NCBI RefSeq assembly: GCF_000003815.2 | Contig: NC_049983.1 | Span: forward strand, 17,516,746-17,580,745 | Direction of reading: 5' to 3' | From: Branchiostoma floridae | Taxonomy: Eukaryota; Chordata; Leptocardii; Amphioxiformes; Branchiostomatidae | DNA: 64,000 nucleotides | Shown here: positions 45,001-54,300 of the stretch, one piece after another | Layout: each line of letters begins with the position of its first letter | Position numbering within the stretch: position 1 is the stretch's first letter | The notes under the pieces: generated by a model | What the model saw: the letters and a program-made list of their open reading frames with translations, nothing else | What the model was told of the DNA's origin: nothing | The model's database searches: none | Made by a program: the position numbers and the translations under genes

Positions 45001-48000
45001 GCTATCATCTGACTGATATTTACATTGTGGTCCTTTTTTCTGTGCTATAATTACCCAGGTTTGAGGAACTTAGTGCAAATATGGATATTGATTCTCCTCA
45101 GTGCCCAATTAATGTACAACAGGCTCAGACACATTAGTGTTATAAACCTGACTAGGGGCAGGTAACCAATACTAGAAAAACATAGCTATTCATTATTAAC
45201 AATACTATTTACATTATAATAATAACTCTTCACCAAACTGGACTTTTCTTATCTTTATTTATCACAGAAACATTGTTACAATGAGGATTTGATTAGATGA
45301 GTATCTGTTACAGTGTGTACAAACTTATTTCAAATACAAAAATGTATTTCATTTCACTTCCTAAATATTTTTAAAGTATTGGAAGAGGTTGACACATAAA
45401 CAATATTAATTGCATTATTTGTGTGCAGAAAAATGTGACCACATGCTATTAATAGCCTATTTAATATAGTAATAAAATATTGGAACATGGCATGAGCGGG
45501 CTCCTCTTCTGAGTACAGAAAGGAAATGTTTTATAACATTTAGTTATGACGTAGAAAATTTCAATTGTAAAATGTACCTTTATTAACATTGACAAACAAA
45601 TTGTTTTTCTCTTCTTAATAAATGACGACAATACAGGTAAGTAAGGTGTGTTTCCTTTTATAACAGGCCAGGTAAGACGCCGTACAGGTAAGTAAGGTGT
45701 GTTTCCTTTTGTAGCAGACCAGGTAAGACACCGTACAGGTGAGTAAGGTGTGTTTCCTTGACTACAGATTAGTAAGACACCGTACAGGTGAGTAACGTGT
45801 ATTTCCTTTGATTACAGACCAGGTAAAACACCGTACAGGTGAGTAACGTGTATTTCCTTTGATTACAGACCAGGTAAAACACCGTACAGGTGAGTAACAT
45901 GTATTTCCTTTGATTACAGACCAGGTAAAACACCGTACAGGTGAGTAACGTGTATTTCCTTTGATTACAGACCAGGTAAAACACCGTACAGGTGAGTAAC
46001 ATGTATTTCCTTTGATTACAGAGCAGGTTAGACACCATACAGGCGAGTAACGTGTATTTCCTTTTATAACAGGCCAGGTAAGACACCATACAGGTAAATA
46101 AGGTGTGTTTCCTTTTATAACAGACCAGGTAAGACACCGTACAGGTGAGTAAGGTGTGTTTCCTTTGCATATAGACCAGATAGTGTATTATACAGGTGAG
46201 TAAGGTGTGTTTCCTTTGCCTATATACCATATAGGCCATCAAACAGGCGAGTAAGGCGTCTTTCCTTTGCCTATAGACCAGATAGGGCATTATACAGGTA
46301 AGTAAGGTGTCATTCCTTTGCCTATAGACCAGATAGGGTATTATACAGGTGAGNNNNNNNNNNNNNNNNNNNNNNNNNNNNNNNNNNNNNNNNNNNNNNN
46401 NNNNNNNNNNNNNNNNNNNNNNNNNNNNNNNNNNNNNNNNNNNNNNNNNNNNNNNNNNNNNNNNNNNNNNNNNNNNNNNNNNNNNNNNNNNNNNNNNNNN
46501 NNNNNNNNNNNNNNNNNATACCTATCTGGTCTATAGGCAAAGGAAAGACGCATTACTCGCCTGTATAATGGCCTATATGGTATATAGGCAAAGGAAAGAC
46601 GCCTTACTCACCTGTATAATACACTATCTGGTCTATAGGCAAAGGAAACACACCTTACTCACCTGTGCGGTGTCTTACCTGGTCTGTAATCAAAGGCAAT
46701 ACACGTTACTCACCTGTACGGTGTCTTACCTGGTCTGTTATAAAAGGAAACACACCTTATTTACCTGTATGGTGTCTTACCTGGCCTGTTATAAAAGGAA
46801 ATACACGTTACTCGCCTGTATGGTGTCTAACCTGCTCTGTAATCAAAGGAAATACATGTTACTCACCTGTACGGTGTCTTACCTGGTCTGCTATAAAAGG
46901 AAACACACCTTACTTACCTGTACGGTGTCTTACCTGGTCTGTTATAAAAGGAAACACACCTTACTTACCTGTACGGTGTCTTACCTGGTCTGCTATAAAA
47001 GGAAACACACCTTACTTACCTGTACGGTGTCTTACCTGGTCTGTAGTCAAGGAAACACACCTTACTCACCTGTACGGTGTCTTACCTGGTCTGCTATAAA
47101 AGGAAACACACCTTACTTACCTGTACGGTGTCTTACCTGGCCTGTTATAAAAGGAAACACACCTCACTTACCTGTATTGTTGTCATTTATTAAGAAGAGA
47201 AAAACAATTTGTTTGTCAATGTTAATAAAGGTACATTTTACAATTGAAATTTTCTACGTCATAACTAAATGTTATAAAACATTTCCTTTCTGTACTCAGA
47301 AGAGGAGCCCGCTCGTGCCATGTTCCAACATTTTATTAGACTATTAATAGCATGTGATTACATTTTTCTGCACACAAATAATGCAATTGATATTGTTTAT
47401 GTGTCAATCCCTTCCAATACTTTAAAAAACATTTAGGAAGTGAAATGAAATACATTTTTGTATTTGAAATAAGTTTGTACACACTGTAACAGATACTCAT
47501 CTAATCAAATCCTCATTGTAACAATGTTTCTGTGATAAATAAAGATAAGAAAAGTCCAGTTTGGTGAAGAGTTATTATTATAATGTAAATAGTATTGTTA
47601 ATAATGAATAGCTATGTTTTTCTAGTATTGGTTACCTGCCCCTAGTCAGGTTTATAACACTAATGTGTCTGAGCCTGTTGTACATTAATTGGGCACTGAG
47701 GAGAATCAATATCCATATTTGCACTAAGTTCCTCAAACCTGGGTAATTATAGCACAGAAAAAAGGACCACAATGTAAATATCTGTCAGATGATAGCACTA
47801 TGAATTGAAAATCTTGTTCAGAATTCAATCTAAAATGGTTGTATGATAAGCTATGCTACAACAGTCCCTCCCGCGATACTTATAGAACAGTCCCGCAAGG
47901 AGGTCACATGACTAGTGCCCGCCATTTTGAATTGCCATTGTTAAAGTATGGCAGTATCGGCGCTGTACATTTTGACGAAAAACAGGGACTTAAAATGCTT

Positions 48001-49859
48001 GTAAAGCACGGAAACTCCGTACACATCAATGGGACACCATCTTGAACATGTTTGTGGCGGTAGGTTTAGGTGTCGTTGCGCGACGGCCGATATTTTTGTG
48101 GATATAGTGGGCATTCGCTAAAAAGACATTTTACTGGGCGTTCGCTAAAAAGACCATCGAGAATCGAAAACTTTGATTTATGTCACTTCGGGTCGATGGA
48201 TTGACTTGAAACTCAGGATTAATACATGGGAACACAACGTGGACATATTCCAAGCAAAAAAAATGAGATTCGTGCAGCGCGGACTTCTCTAGAGTGGGCG
48301 TTTGTGGGCATTCGCTAAAAAGACCATGCGTACTGGTCACACTGCCTTTCGTTGTACCAAGGATAAACCTCAGTATTTCTTGGGTAGCAGCACTCGTATC
48401 TCAGGATGGGAAGGTCATCTATAGGATCATGCTCCTCCTCCTCCTCCTCTTGAGATGCTATAATTCTCCTCCTCACCCTTCTCCCCTGCTTCTTAGGCTT
48501 TGCTTTTGCAATCAGGTCAGTTGCAAACGCATGTTGACGCTTGCTCTTCTTCTGTGGAATCTCCCTCTTGCTGTCTGTGACAGATATGACGTCGGCTTTG
48601 CTCCGCCCCACGCCCGTTACAGCGGTCGCAAGCTCATGCTCGACTACCTGGACTCTGTACTCAGAATCCTCGTGCCTTTCCAGATCCAACACACTGTTTT
48701 TGAGAAGGGCGGGGAGCTCCCATCTCTTGTGCTTATTCATAGAAAAGAAAACTTCGTTGGAACCAAACCTCATGTCCCTCCACTGCCAGGGCCTTCTTTG
48801 TTGAACTTGAAGACCAGAAAGTGATTGAGAGATTTCACCATCATCCACAAACCCGGAGAAGTCATCAAGGATGCTCTGTCCCTCCTCGGCTGTGATTCTA
48901 GCAGATCCGGAGAGGCCCACATAGATGCCAAACTCTGCACAGTAGTTCTTGTTCTTCTTCCGAGCCACACAGCCCATGCGGAGGGTGTTGCCAGTGTGGC
49001 AGCCGTATTTTCCCTTCCTGTTCACCATGATGCCACTAGGTGATACCTGGATCATTAAACAAAATCATGATTATGAAAGAAGAGCTTCAAACTGTATGCA
49101 AAATTTAATTATCATAATTCCAGAGTCACAATTTCAGGATAACTTTCTCTGCTATTCATATCAAAATAGATAACATTCTCTGCTATTCATATCAAAATAG
49201 ATAACATTACATTTATGGAACCTATGTTAACTTCACTGTGTTACAGCTTTCCTTGGGAAGTCTTTTTATATGATACTTATGGTATGTTCCAATATACTTA
49301 AGTTTCCTGACAAGCTAAGGAAAAATGCTATCAACTTCAGTGATTATTGCCATCAACTTGTTGCCAAGAAAAATTGTTCCAATCTACGATGATGAAAGAT
49401 TGTGCAACCATTGAGTACTTGTAGGATTGACTTGAACACTTCCATTGACTTCATTGATGGAAACCCAATTCTGATATTTGTATCACTTATCACCCTGATA
49501 AATATTGCCTCTTAAACTTTTAATATTGAACTCACATTTTGCAGCCTGACAACACAATAGTCATAGTGGAATACTTTCATTTCCAGGCTCCGATATTTCC
49601 AACATTGTATTAAAAGCCTGAAAACAACACATTACATATGGCTACAAAGGGGTGTGTCTTTCCATTTTCCATCCATCTTATTTTGTGATACATAATGTAA
49701 CTGTCAATTGTTTCTAAAAAGAAACTCACCTTTATTTCGTTTTCTGATTCCACAATCCCACTGAAGGAACTTCTCCTGGCCGCTGACGGCTCGACCGCCG
49801 GTCTTTTTTCTCACTTTAGCCCGGCTCTTCGCAGTGCAGTTTATATATCTATAATTCAT
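35883..49859 (-). CDS. RING-between-RING (RBR) E3 ubiquitin ligase, whole gene, disrupted allele
   Basis: Minus-strand exons: 49859-49731 (first, uncertain), 49617-49536, 49046-48331 continued at 44457-44441, 44172-43464, 43164-43027, 42889-42760, 42492-42283, 41417-41246, 40121-40001, 38235-38027, 37578-37432, 37099-36977, 36368-36249, 35999-35883; about 1000 residues. The catalytic module is RING1 (CGICWSDIC ... CLHWFCRECW ... CPECEC), IBR (LHWCRDAKCG ... CECGSMWCSLC) and RING2 (CPSCNHPMEKNGGCPHMSC ... CGTSFCWTCG); by family rule the Cys of GGCPHM is the ubiquitin-accepting residue. RBR ligases pass ubiquitin from an E2 to this Cys, then to the substrate. The N-terminal 560 residues and helical C-terminus match no family I can name, and it is not clearly any vertebrate RBR. 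This copy has a 3.9-kb insertion in exon 3 and a frame break in the IBR exon, so it may not make a full protein. Confidence 0.85.
36249..36368 (-). CDS. RBR ligase exon 13
   Basis: 40 codons, MHQAAEFTAVLVSNTSRRVR through DSINR. Acceptor TTTGTCAG, donor GTGAGC. Helical, Arg-rich. Confidence 0.85.
36561..36764. mobile_element. TA-target MITE family, copy 7
   Basis: Begins TACTGTAAATGCAGAAATG and ends AATACATTTACAGTA, inverted orientation, in an RBR intron. It lies directly against the CTCCAAGCAGA element. Confidence 0.85.
36765..36935. mobile_element. TIR element with ATCTCCAAGCAGATCCTAC ends, copy 2
   Basis: Inverted arms of about 55 bases: ATCTCCAAGCAGATCCTACA, then GGCATAAGATAGTACCAAAC at the left; GGTAGCATAAGGTAGTATCA, then the end, on the complement at the right. 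The ends are related to the elements at 17381 and 63581. Confidence 0.65.
36977..37099 (-). CDS. RBR ligase exon 12
   Basis: 41 codons: VLSTDVQLFYRLVEGKQEH through AADMVMQ. Acceptor TTTACTACAG, donor GTAAAG, phase 0. Confidence 0.85.
37432..37578 (-). CDS. RBR ligase exon 11
   Basis: 49 codons: AIEIDNLQVKNMSLYQQRWY through AWKLARKM. Helical and basic, comparable in position to the Ariadne-type helical domain after RING2, but not clearly homologous. Acceptor TTGTTTTACAG, donor GTAAAT. Confidence 0.85.
38027..38235 (-). CDS. RBR ligase exon 10 (RING2, catalytic)
   Basis: Encodes CPSCNHPMEKNGGCPHMSC, CGTSFCWTCGQEYQLHY and CPKKPYALE. All RING2/Rcat Cys positions are present; GGCPHM holds the predicted catalytic Cys. 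Acceptor TTTCTTCAG, donor GTACAT. It needs a preceding exon ending in phase 1. Confidence 0.95.
38870..39069. repeat. (TAC)n microsatellite and third partial copy of the IBR exon
   Basis: TAC triplet arrays at about 38858-38905 and 39006-39062 bracket a minus-strand piece reading CCTCACTGGCCTGCTACCTT, which matches the PHWPAT part of the IBR exon, and a donor-like GCAGTAAGTTTAG. It is a decayed duplicate of the exon end. Confidence 0.6.
39070..39873. mobile_element. Non-autonomous PIF/Harbinger-like element
   Basis: Imperfect inverted ends GGCCCGATCTAGACACA and (complement of right end) GGCGCGATCTACACACA, both followed by TTTTTCCCGATAT, flanked by TTA on each side. A 3-bp TWA target is diagnostic of PIF/Harbinger. 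Minus strand 39569-39500 opens MAEGKAGRSRCTWSHAETAF then LISVWSEEEI, the start of a Myb/SANT-like domain as in the second Harbinger protein. Plus strand 39246 opens MAGMPLAFPLVVNQ then an Arg-rich run, reminiscent of a Harbinger transposase N-terminus. Both are truncated, so this is an internally deleted derivative. It sits inside the duplicated IBR-exon region. Confidence 0.65.
39878..39936 (-). pseudogene. Second copy of the 3' half of the IBR exon
   Basis: Reads PHWPATCQQAQEHLREIQRQ in one frame with an acceptor-like GTAGTGGTAG before it and donor ACAGTAAGG after it. It keeps 8 bases (CCTGCTAC) that the main exon lacks, so it preserves the conserved Cys after PHW. Whether it is ever spliced in is unknown. 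Confidence 0.6.
40001..40121 (-). CDS. RBR ligase exon 9 (IBR, frame-broken)
   Basis: Acceptor GTCCTGTCTCAAG. It encodes GEVGDPVPVTCECGSMWCSL then CRAEPHW, the zinc-binding second half of the IBR. After PHW the expected frame (CQQAQEHLREIQD) is shifted; only that shifted frame joins in phase to exon 10 (donor GTAAGT). Compared with the copy at 39878-39936, an 8-base deletion after CACTGG explains the shift. It could be a real lesion, an allele, or an assembly error. Confidence 0.8.
40378..40478 (+). repeat. (ATC)n run and hammerhead-like motif
   Basis: An ATCATC microsatellite is followed by GGACCAGTCAGAATTGACCT, then GCAGAAGATGACAGTCTGTC and ACTGAAACTTTGG. TGACAG/CTGTCA can form stem II between a CTGANGA-like block (mutated) and GAAA, the order seen in hammerhead ribozymes. 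A related sequence is at 41027-41084. Confidence 0.35.
41027..41084 (+). repeat. Second hammerhead-like motif
   Basis: ACCAGTCAGAACTGCACTGAGGA (core CTGAGGA fits CTGANGA), then GGTCGCAGTTGCTCAC and AAAAATGTTGGC. It is similar in order and sequence to the motif at 40425, but the GAAA block is mutated here. Confidence 0.35.
41246..41417 (-). CDS. RBR ligase exon 8 (RING1 end and first half of IBR)
   Basis: Begins ECECSEVVDDTLLMV, supplying the last RING1 Cys after CP of exon 7, and ends SSLHWCRDAKCGRVVSVVHS. Acceptor TTGTGTCTGTAG, donor GTAAGT. The frame joins exactly to exons 7 and 9. Confidence 0.9.
41418..42282. other. RBR intron, nothing recognised
   Basis: AT-rich intron without shared repeats or exon signals. 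Confidence 0.5.
42283..42492 (-). CDS. RBR ligase exon 7 (RING1)
   Basis: 70 codons: KPKENEHELQDTSQNAKFPT, then CGICWSDIC, CLHWFCRECWEIHV and GSTDITCP. Acceptor TTTATTCAAG, donor GTGAGT. RING1 recruits the E2. Confidence 0.93.
42760..42889 (-). CDS. RBR ligase exon 6
   Basis: PSQRVNQVHKKRKSHSLKV through VVSSYGK. Acceptor CATTTCAG, donor GTAGGT. The basic KKRKSHS is a possible nuclear signal. Confidence 0.85.
43027..43164 (-). CDS. RBR ligase exon 5
   Basis: LSLVTDEEDAVDCETWGESW through FLSNQLNN. Acceptor CCCCTACAG, donor GTCAGT. No known domain. Confidence 0.85.
43464..44172 (-). CDS. RBR ligase exon 4
   Basis: 236 codons: QETPRTKTLKKTKHQRDKK through GQTEECCNT. Acceptor GTTCTGCAG, donor GTAAAT. 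Acidic, Ser/Thr-rich, probably disordered, with GGYSRADFHKLGTFLEG near the start. It joins in phase to the end of the interrupted exon 3 (CSGK). Confidence 0.85.
44441..44457 (-). CDS. RBR ligase exon 3, downstream remnant
   Basis: Only 17 bases of exon 3 lie beyond the insertion before the donor (GGCAAAC then GTAAGT). Read with the target duplication they code DQYHCSGK and join exon 4 in frame, which shows the insertion split a coding exon. Confidence 0.75.
45640..46353 (+). repeat. 51-bp minisatellite, left array
   Basis: About 14 units such as TACAGGTGAGTAACGTGTAT, TTCCTTTGATTACAGACCAG and GTAAAACACCG. Each unit contains a consensus-like splice donor (CAGGTGAGT) and a polypyrimidine-AG acceptor (TTTCCTTTGATTACAG) read on the plus strand. 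The units are divisible by three, which keeps a 17-residue frame open across the array; this is not evidence of a protein. Confidence 0.9.
46354..46517. other. assembly gap (164 N) at the palindrome centre
   Basis: The gap sits exactly at the symmetry centre between the two minisatellite arrays, where a hairpin would hinder sequencing and assembly. Confidence 0.97.
46518..47182 (-). repeat. 51-bp minisatellite, right array (inverted)
   Basis: About 13 units complementary to the left array, for example CTCACCTGTACGGTGTCTTA. The splice-like motifs therefore lie on the minus strand here, the transcribed strand of the RBR gene. Confidence 0.9.
48331..49046 (-). CDS. RBR ligase exon 3 (upstream part)
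   Basis: About 238 codons: VSPSGIMVNRKGKYGCHTGN, CVARKKNKNYCAEFGIYVG through LRYECCYPRNTEVYPWYNER and CDQY. Acceptor ATGATCCAG. It contains a basic stretch KPKKQGRRVRRR and an acidic EEEEEEHD run. After CDQY the frame enters the foldback element and stops four codons later (AWSF, stop). No known domain recognised. Confidence 0.85.
49536..49617 (-). CDS. RBR ligase exon 2 (candidate)
   Basis: Acceptor TTGTTTTCAG, donor GTGAGT. It reads LLIQCWKYRSLEMKVFHYDY then CVVRLQN and joins exon 3 in phase 0. Its incoming phase does not match the frame of exon 1, so translation may begin at the internal Met (MKVFHYDY). Confidence 0.6.
49731..49859 (-). CDS. RBR ligase exon 1 (candidate, frame conflict)
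   Basis: Open from ATG: MNYRYINCTAKSRAKVRKKT through FLQWDCGIRKRNK to a good donor (GTGAGT). The phase (1) does not fit exon 2 or exon 3 without a stop, so it is either untranslated or upstream-frame, belongs to a different isoform, or contains an error. Confidence 0.4.
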
Positions 49860-49919
49860 TGCGGACTGTTGTGCAACCTCACTTCAAACAAAACAACCCC
49901 AGACAATAGAATTATTTTG

Positions 49920-50190
49920 ACCAGGTGACGTCACGTTAAATGTGTCCAAACTCTACAAAAAACTAAGAACAGAAAGCATTCCAAGTATGTGGAACACTTG
50001 ACAGACCACAAACATAGAAAATACAGACAACATGAGCGCAGAAACTGTCAGATTTAGTAAATTTTCTGGATCCAAAGTTGTGTTTACATCCTATCTAGGT
50101 TACTTCCGGTTTGTGGATAGGTCAGAGGTCATACAGCAGTTTTGACCAATAGGAGATGAGATCTGTGCTGACGTCACTGGCGGGAAAATC
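49920..50190 (-). promoter_or_regulatory. RBR gene promoter
   Basis: TGACGTCA (CRE) at 49926 and 50169, an ETS site ACTTCCGGT at 50102, CCAAT at 50146 and GGCGGGAAAA (E2F-like) at 50178. It lies just upstream of the first candidate exon on the minus strand. The CCAAT, CRE-like and GGCGGGAAA combination is the same as at the ADIPOR promoter. Confidence 0.5.
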
Positions 50191-51104
50191 ACCTTGCTCA
50201 ACTCGTCCCATTTATCAAAGTAGATGTTTGGGGGCTACTTGCCTCCATCCATGAAGGACATGATGTTTTGACAAATAATAAGGTTAGTTCTCTTCTTCTT
50301 TCGCACTGCTTAGCCTCATGAATATGAGATAAAGAGTAGGTTAGTTTGATGATAACTCAATGTCATGAATATTGCTTTTATTTTGTGACCTTGGTACAAT
50401 GGCTCTACCTTACTGAATCTGGAGGGGGGAGTGGCTCTGTTTTATTTTTTTCCCCTGAATCCTACCAATGCGCAGTTTCTTGAAAACAACTTAACTTGCC
50501 CATTTGATTGCTTCCACGTGTGTTTCTGGTGCTAAAGGTCAAGGTCAGAGGGTCATGGGTTCCATGTGACCTGCCTTGAACTTGACAGAATTAGTCCAAT
50601 CTAGTGAGGATATTCATCTTCCCATACCTGACTGATGCTGGTCTGAGGAATGCGAATACCTCATTGGTTAGGCCATGTTGATTTGATCACATGGATTACA
50701 TCCACGTGCGCATCAATTTTCGACCTTTTCCAAGAAAGAAAAAATATCATAAAACCAAGGATGTATACGAATGTCATGGAACATTCCAAGGTCAAATGAG
50801 AATCTACTGTTCGGTACACTATATTCTGTGTGTTCAATTATTCGTTCAACTTTCCTATCACTTTGATTTCATAATGAAGGCAACTTTTTTGGGGAGGTGG
50901 GGGTGGGGGGTCAAACTTTTTTATGCGCACACTCGCATCAGTTTTGGGGTTCCCAGAGGATGTCATCCGTATTATCAAATCAAAATGGCCTTAGGTGCTA
51001 TGCTTAACCAGAGTGCTGAAAGCACAACTGGTAGGTCGGAACAAGACTCATGTATAGTTACTGCTGGCAAGAATGTGGTTTTTTCATCCATGCCTGACTT
51101 TGCA

Positions 51105-51143
<39 letters not shown>

Positions 51144-51345
51144 ATGCATGTGTGCATGCGTGCGTGCGTGTGTTAATGTGTGTGTTGCTGTGCCCCCAAA
51201 ATGAAAATTTAACTTAAAGTAAACATGGGAATCATTCCAAACTTAAATGCATTCCATTTCCAAATCAGATCGGTGGAAAATTCAAGTGAGGCTGCCAGCC
51301 CAACTTCGATCAGTCCCCTAGCAGGGCACTTTTAGCCAATAGTAA
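50191..51345. other. intergenic; GT microsatellite
   Basis: No gene recognised. A (TG)n run with CATG variants lies at about 51107-51185. The 161-codon frame at 50691 ends in this microsatellite and is not supported. Confidence 0.5.
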
Positions 51346-54300
51346 GGGACTGGTCGATATTTAGCGGGGGGGGAGGGCCGGTCGTCAGAGGGGGGAGGGC
51401 CTAGGAAAAAAAATTTGAGCCGGGGGGAGGGCCTAGGAAAAAAAATTTGAGCCGGGGGGAGGGCCTAGGAAAAAATTTTTATCGGACTACCAGCAAAATT
51501 TGTCCCTCAAAATGCCGGAAATTGGCGTTTCAGAGGGTCAAGATTTCAAAATTTCCCCAAGCCTCCACAAGCTTGAGACGCCTCGCACCCGAGGTTCGGC
51601 GCCCGACATGGTAAAAAGAAAAAGGCCGGTGGCTCGCCGCTCCACATGTTGAAAATTCGCTCAGTAATATTTCACTGCCGCGCCTTTGACTCTATCTCTG
51701 TTTAACACCGCTACAATGTTGCAAAAATATTGATGTTACAGTGTTCATTTACCGTTTTAACGCTTGTATTAATAGAGGTGGGCGGAGAAAATATCAGTCA
51801 AATTTGTTTTCCTTTCTTATGAAGCTGGCGCGGCAAAGGCAGGAAGCCGATAAAGTTACCAAAATGCGACGTAAAATATAACGTTACTTCCGGTTTGCAA
51901 TGCTACCATTCAGTCACGGTGACAAAATTTAGCGTACTTGCATATCTAGTCAACATCTGCGCACCAACACATGCCGGTATTTTCCTCATATTTTACCGCA
52001 AAAATGACGTGAAAATGCGTATTTTTTTTCATAATTTGGAACGCTCTGGAAGATGACTTGCGACAAAGTGCCGTCTGTGAAACGGCCGGTGAGACTTGTG
52101 AATTCAGCTTTCCGCGTTTCATGTCGCTTTCTCTCGCTGTACATCGTCAGCAAACTTGTGTGTTTGGAGATTAAAATCTTTGTCGACAATGTTTAATTTG
52201 CTTAGAAGGAAAAAAGACGACTGTCACAGGGCTTGGCGCATCGTGAGGGCTTGGAATGTTTTGCTTGGCGCAACGTGATTTTAAACCCACTGCGCTACCT
52301 GAAATTTTGCAGACAGGACACCTTTTTCCCCACTACTATATTATAAAATCTTACACAACGTCCTTGTTGTAACCTGTACAGCTAGCAGTGAGTGCTCGAC
52401 TTGGGAACTATCATAACAAGAGTTCGTAGACCTCAGGCCTGCATGAAATGTATTGGGTTTCTGTAGACCTATTGTGTATTTTTGCCTTTTTGTCTGTGGT
52501 ACGTGGTTGAAAAAATGAGCTTTTTACCGTGTTGGTTGTGCACCATGCAAAAGTCTGACTCTGAAATTCCATTTTCTGAATTTGTAAGTTTGGACATGGA
52601 TGAACATTACTTATTTTGGATTTCTTAAGTATGTAACCAACCACAGTACTTTGAAGTTGTTGAGACGCTACCTTTTTTTGTCTCAGATGGCCCATGCACA
52701 TGTAGTTACTCTGTCACATGATATACTAATATCTTCCTATTTCAATGTACTGACCTAATGCAGCAAGTCTCCTTGGTTTGTGTTCTTCCAATGATATTCA
52801 TTAAAGATTTATTTCTGGGGTGTTATTCACTTGACATCGGAATGTTACTTGCATAATTTGACCAATGATACTTTTATCTGTAGTTCCATAGACATTAGAC
52901 AATATGAATAGTGGTAGCCCCCATGCAGCAGCAACAGTTAGTCCCCAGGGTGGTATGATATTTTCATTCAATCCATCCAACCCAAACCTAAATCTCCTGT
53001 AGTATCTAAGCCAAATTTAACAGCATAATTTACTATGAAAAATGTCCTTGTCAATCCCATTTATAGATGGCAAGCTGCTGGCAATGGAAGCTTTGAAAAG
53101 TTCAGAAGCTGTTGTAGTCAGAGCAAACACCCAGCAAACATCCCCACAAACCAATGAGCAGTTGCTTAGAAGGGGAATTTCATCATATATTTGCCGCGAC
53201 AAAATGCAACAAACGATACTGAATTTAAAACAGAACAAAGCTAAGCCTCCACCACTTAACCCTGCCTGTACCATAGATTAAGCAGGCCCAAAAACCAAGC
53301 GAATATGACTAGCCCAAAACAACAAATTACCTGTATACAGTATGGAAATGGCATTACCAAAGAAACAAAAAGAAACACAGGACAAATCATACACATACCT
53401 TTCTCTTATATATTGCCCACACTCTATACAGTTCTCCTCCACATTAGAAAATTGCATCTTCTTCTGTTTAAGTTCAAGTTCAACCATGATTGCCAACAGG
53501 GTAAAGGAACTTGTACCGGAACTTAAAACTCAGTACTATACAGCTCTAGAAACACCACAAAGAGTAATAAGCAAACTCCAATTATACCTGACCAACAGAT
53601 ATATAATCTGGCACACTCCCGTCATCTGGCAAACTGTCAGTGCCACTAAGTAACCTGATACATTGAAGGTGGCCCAGGCCAGATGATGGTTCTACACCCA
53701 ACCATAATCTGTTTTTAAAACCAAGCAGATATTGGGAGGATGCCCCAACCACACCAAAACAGGGTCAACCTATACAGTATCAAGTTCAAGCACTAGGAGG
53801 CCCAAAATCAAACCTGACCACCAGGACACCACAAACAACTCACGTACCAAATGGCAACACAATGGCACCTTGCGTTCCGGAGATACAGTGCACGCCCCGT
53901 GCCCGCACAAAAGGTAACCTAAAATGTCAAGTTCAAGCACCAAGGGCGCCAAAATCAAAATTGAGCATTATTCAGCCACCGCTGACACATGTGCCAAATA
54001 TCATCGCGCCAGCACCAGCCGTTCAGAAGATATAACTCCGGAAACACCCCTCCCGGACACAAAATTCGACCTGCCGGGTCAAGTTCAAACGCGACAAGGC
54101 CCAAAGTCAATCCTAGGCAACAGGCAACAACCCCCCACCCATGCACCAAAAATCGTCGCAATCGCGCGTATCGTTCCGGACACACAGCGCCAAAAGTGCC
54201 CCAAAAACACCAAAAATGCCACCTTCAATGTCAAGGTCAAGCGCCAGGAGGCCCAAAATCACACCTGAGTGTCAGGCTACCACCCCCAACCCACGTACCA

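Larger units (their letters stand above)
44467..48330. mobile_element. Foldback-like palindromic element inserted in an RBR exon
   Basis: 3864 bases (with 164 N) between two direct copies of TACTGGTCA (44458-44466 and 48331-48339). The arms, about 1.17 kb of unique sequence each, are near-identical inverted copies: GGTCTTTTTAGCGAATGCCC at the left, GGGCATTCGCTAAAAAGACC at the right. Each arm continues into a 51-base minisatellite array toward the centre. Subterminal copies of GTCTTTTTAGCGAA are repeated within each arm. Drosophila FB foldback elements share this design and a 9-bp duplication. The 68-codon open frames found in both arms are mirror copies. No transposase is seen; it could lie only in the gap or elsewhere in the genome. 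Confidence 0.85.

Noticed and set aside
45640-47182. Possible CRISPR-like array
   Set aside because: Units are contiguous with no unique spacers, in a clearly eukaryotic context.
45769-47347. Long repetitive open frames on both sides of the palindrome centre
   Set aside because: They come from a 51-base (17-codon) minisatellite that stays open by arithmetic. The same frame appears in mirror image, and there is no start, splice or domain support.
44752-48045. Two identical 68-codon frames in the palindrome arms
   Set aside because: Duplicated only because the arms are inverted copies; no transposase features.
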